22,954 nt of DNA from CAYNNP01 sp964398215 (GTDB lineage Bacteria > Planctomycetota > Planctomycetia > Pirellulales > Pirellulaceae), in the NCBI GenBank assembly GCA_964398215.1, contig CAYNNP010000087.1, positions 1-22,954 on the forward strand. The letters are read 5' to 3'. The notes beneath the pieces were generated by a model. It saw only the letters and a list, made by a program, of their open reading frames with translations, did not search any database and was not told the DNA's origin. Position 1 is the first letter of the stretch. Each line of letters begins with the position of its first letter. A program made the translations under genes and the position numbers. Of this stretch, positions 22,927-22,954 are shown piece after piece.

Positions 22927-22954
22927 TGATGGTATGAGCCGATGGGCGATAGCC

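Overview
The window looks like chromosomal DNA of a planctomycete, most likely of the Pirellulales (Rhodopirellula/Mariniblastus-like). This is an inference from gene content: an exported DUF1573 protein, an exported sulfatase, a YVTN-propeller/cytochrome c fusion, an exported prenyltransferase/squalene-oxidase-repeat protein, a GYF-like/zinc-ribbon protein, few clear Shine-Dalgarno sites, and long hairpin-rich intergenic repeats. No tRNA, rRNA, CRISPR array or complete transposase-bearing insertion sequence was seen.

Left part (1-9 kb). A minus-strand DUF1573 gene has its own terminator and a candidate promoter. A plus-strand FkbM-type methyltransferase gene follows. It converges on a long minus-strand array read from about 9.0 kb to 2.5 kb: hpf (ribosome hibernation factor), EIIA of PtsN type, HPr, Enzyme I, a DUF2344/TIGR03936 protein, RNase E/G and a TrmK-like tRNA methyltransferase. 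Several of these genes overlap (TGATG between EIIA and HPr, GTGA between DUF2344 and RNase E/G). The window holds a complete soluble phosphorelay (EI, HPr, EIIA) but no sugar permease, so it is probably a regulatory PTS tied to ribosome and RNA metabolism.

Middle (9.5-13.5 kb). On the plus strand lie a small lysine-rich protein gene, an agmatine deiminase gene with a palindrome and terminator behind it, and a deoxynucleoside kinase gene with a strong terminator. They meet a minus-strand multi-pass membrane protein gene whose cytoplasmic tail alternates acidic stretches with five basic islands.

Right part (13.5-22.9 kb). A large exported YVTN-propeller, dihaem cytochrome c and ankyrin fusion is followed by a GYF-like/zinc-ribbon protein with five DDDIP decapeptide repeats. 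An exported alpha/alpha-toroid protein lies on the minus strand. An exported sulfatase and a coupled zinc alcohol dehydrogenase end the window. The gaps here hold non-coding repeat elements: a palindromic element present twice in opposite orientations (13.8-14.1 kb and 20.1 kb), one copy split by a 236-bp hairpin-rich insert with imperfect terminal inverted repeats and a possible 7-bp target duplication, and a separate 229-bp element with 33-bp inverted ends at 18.5 kb.
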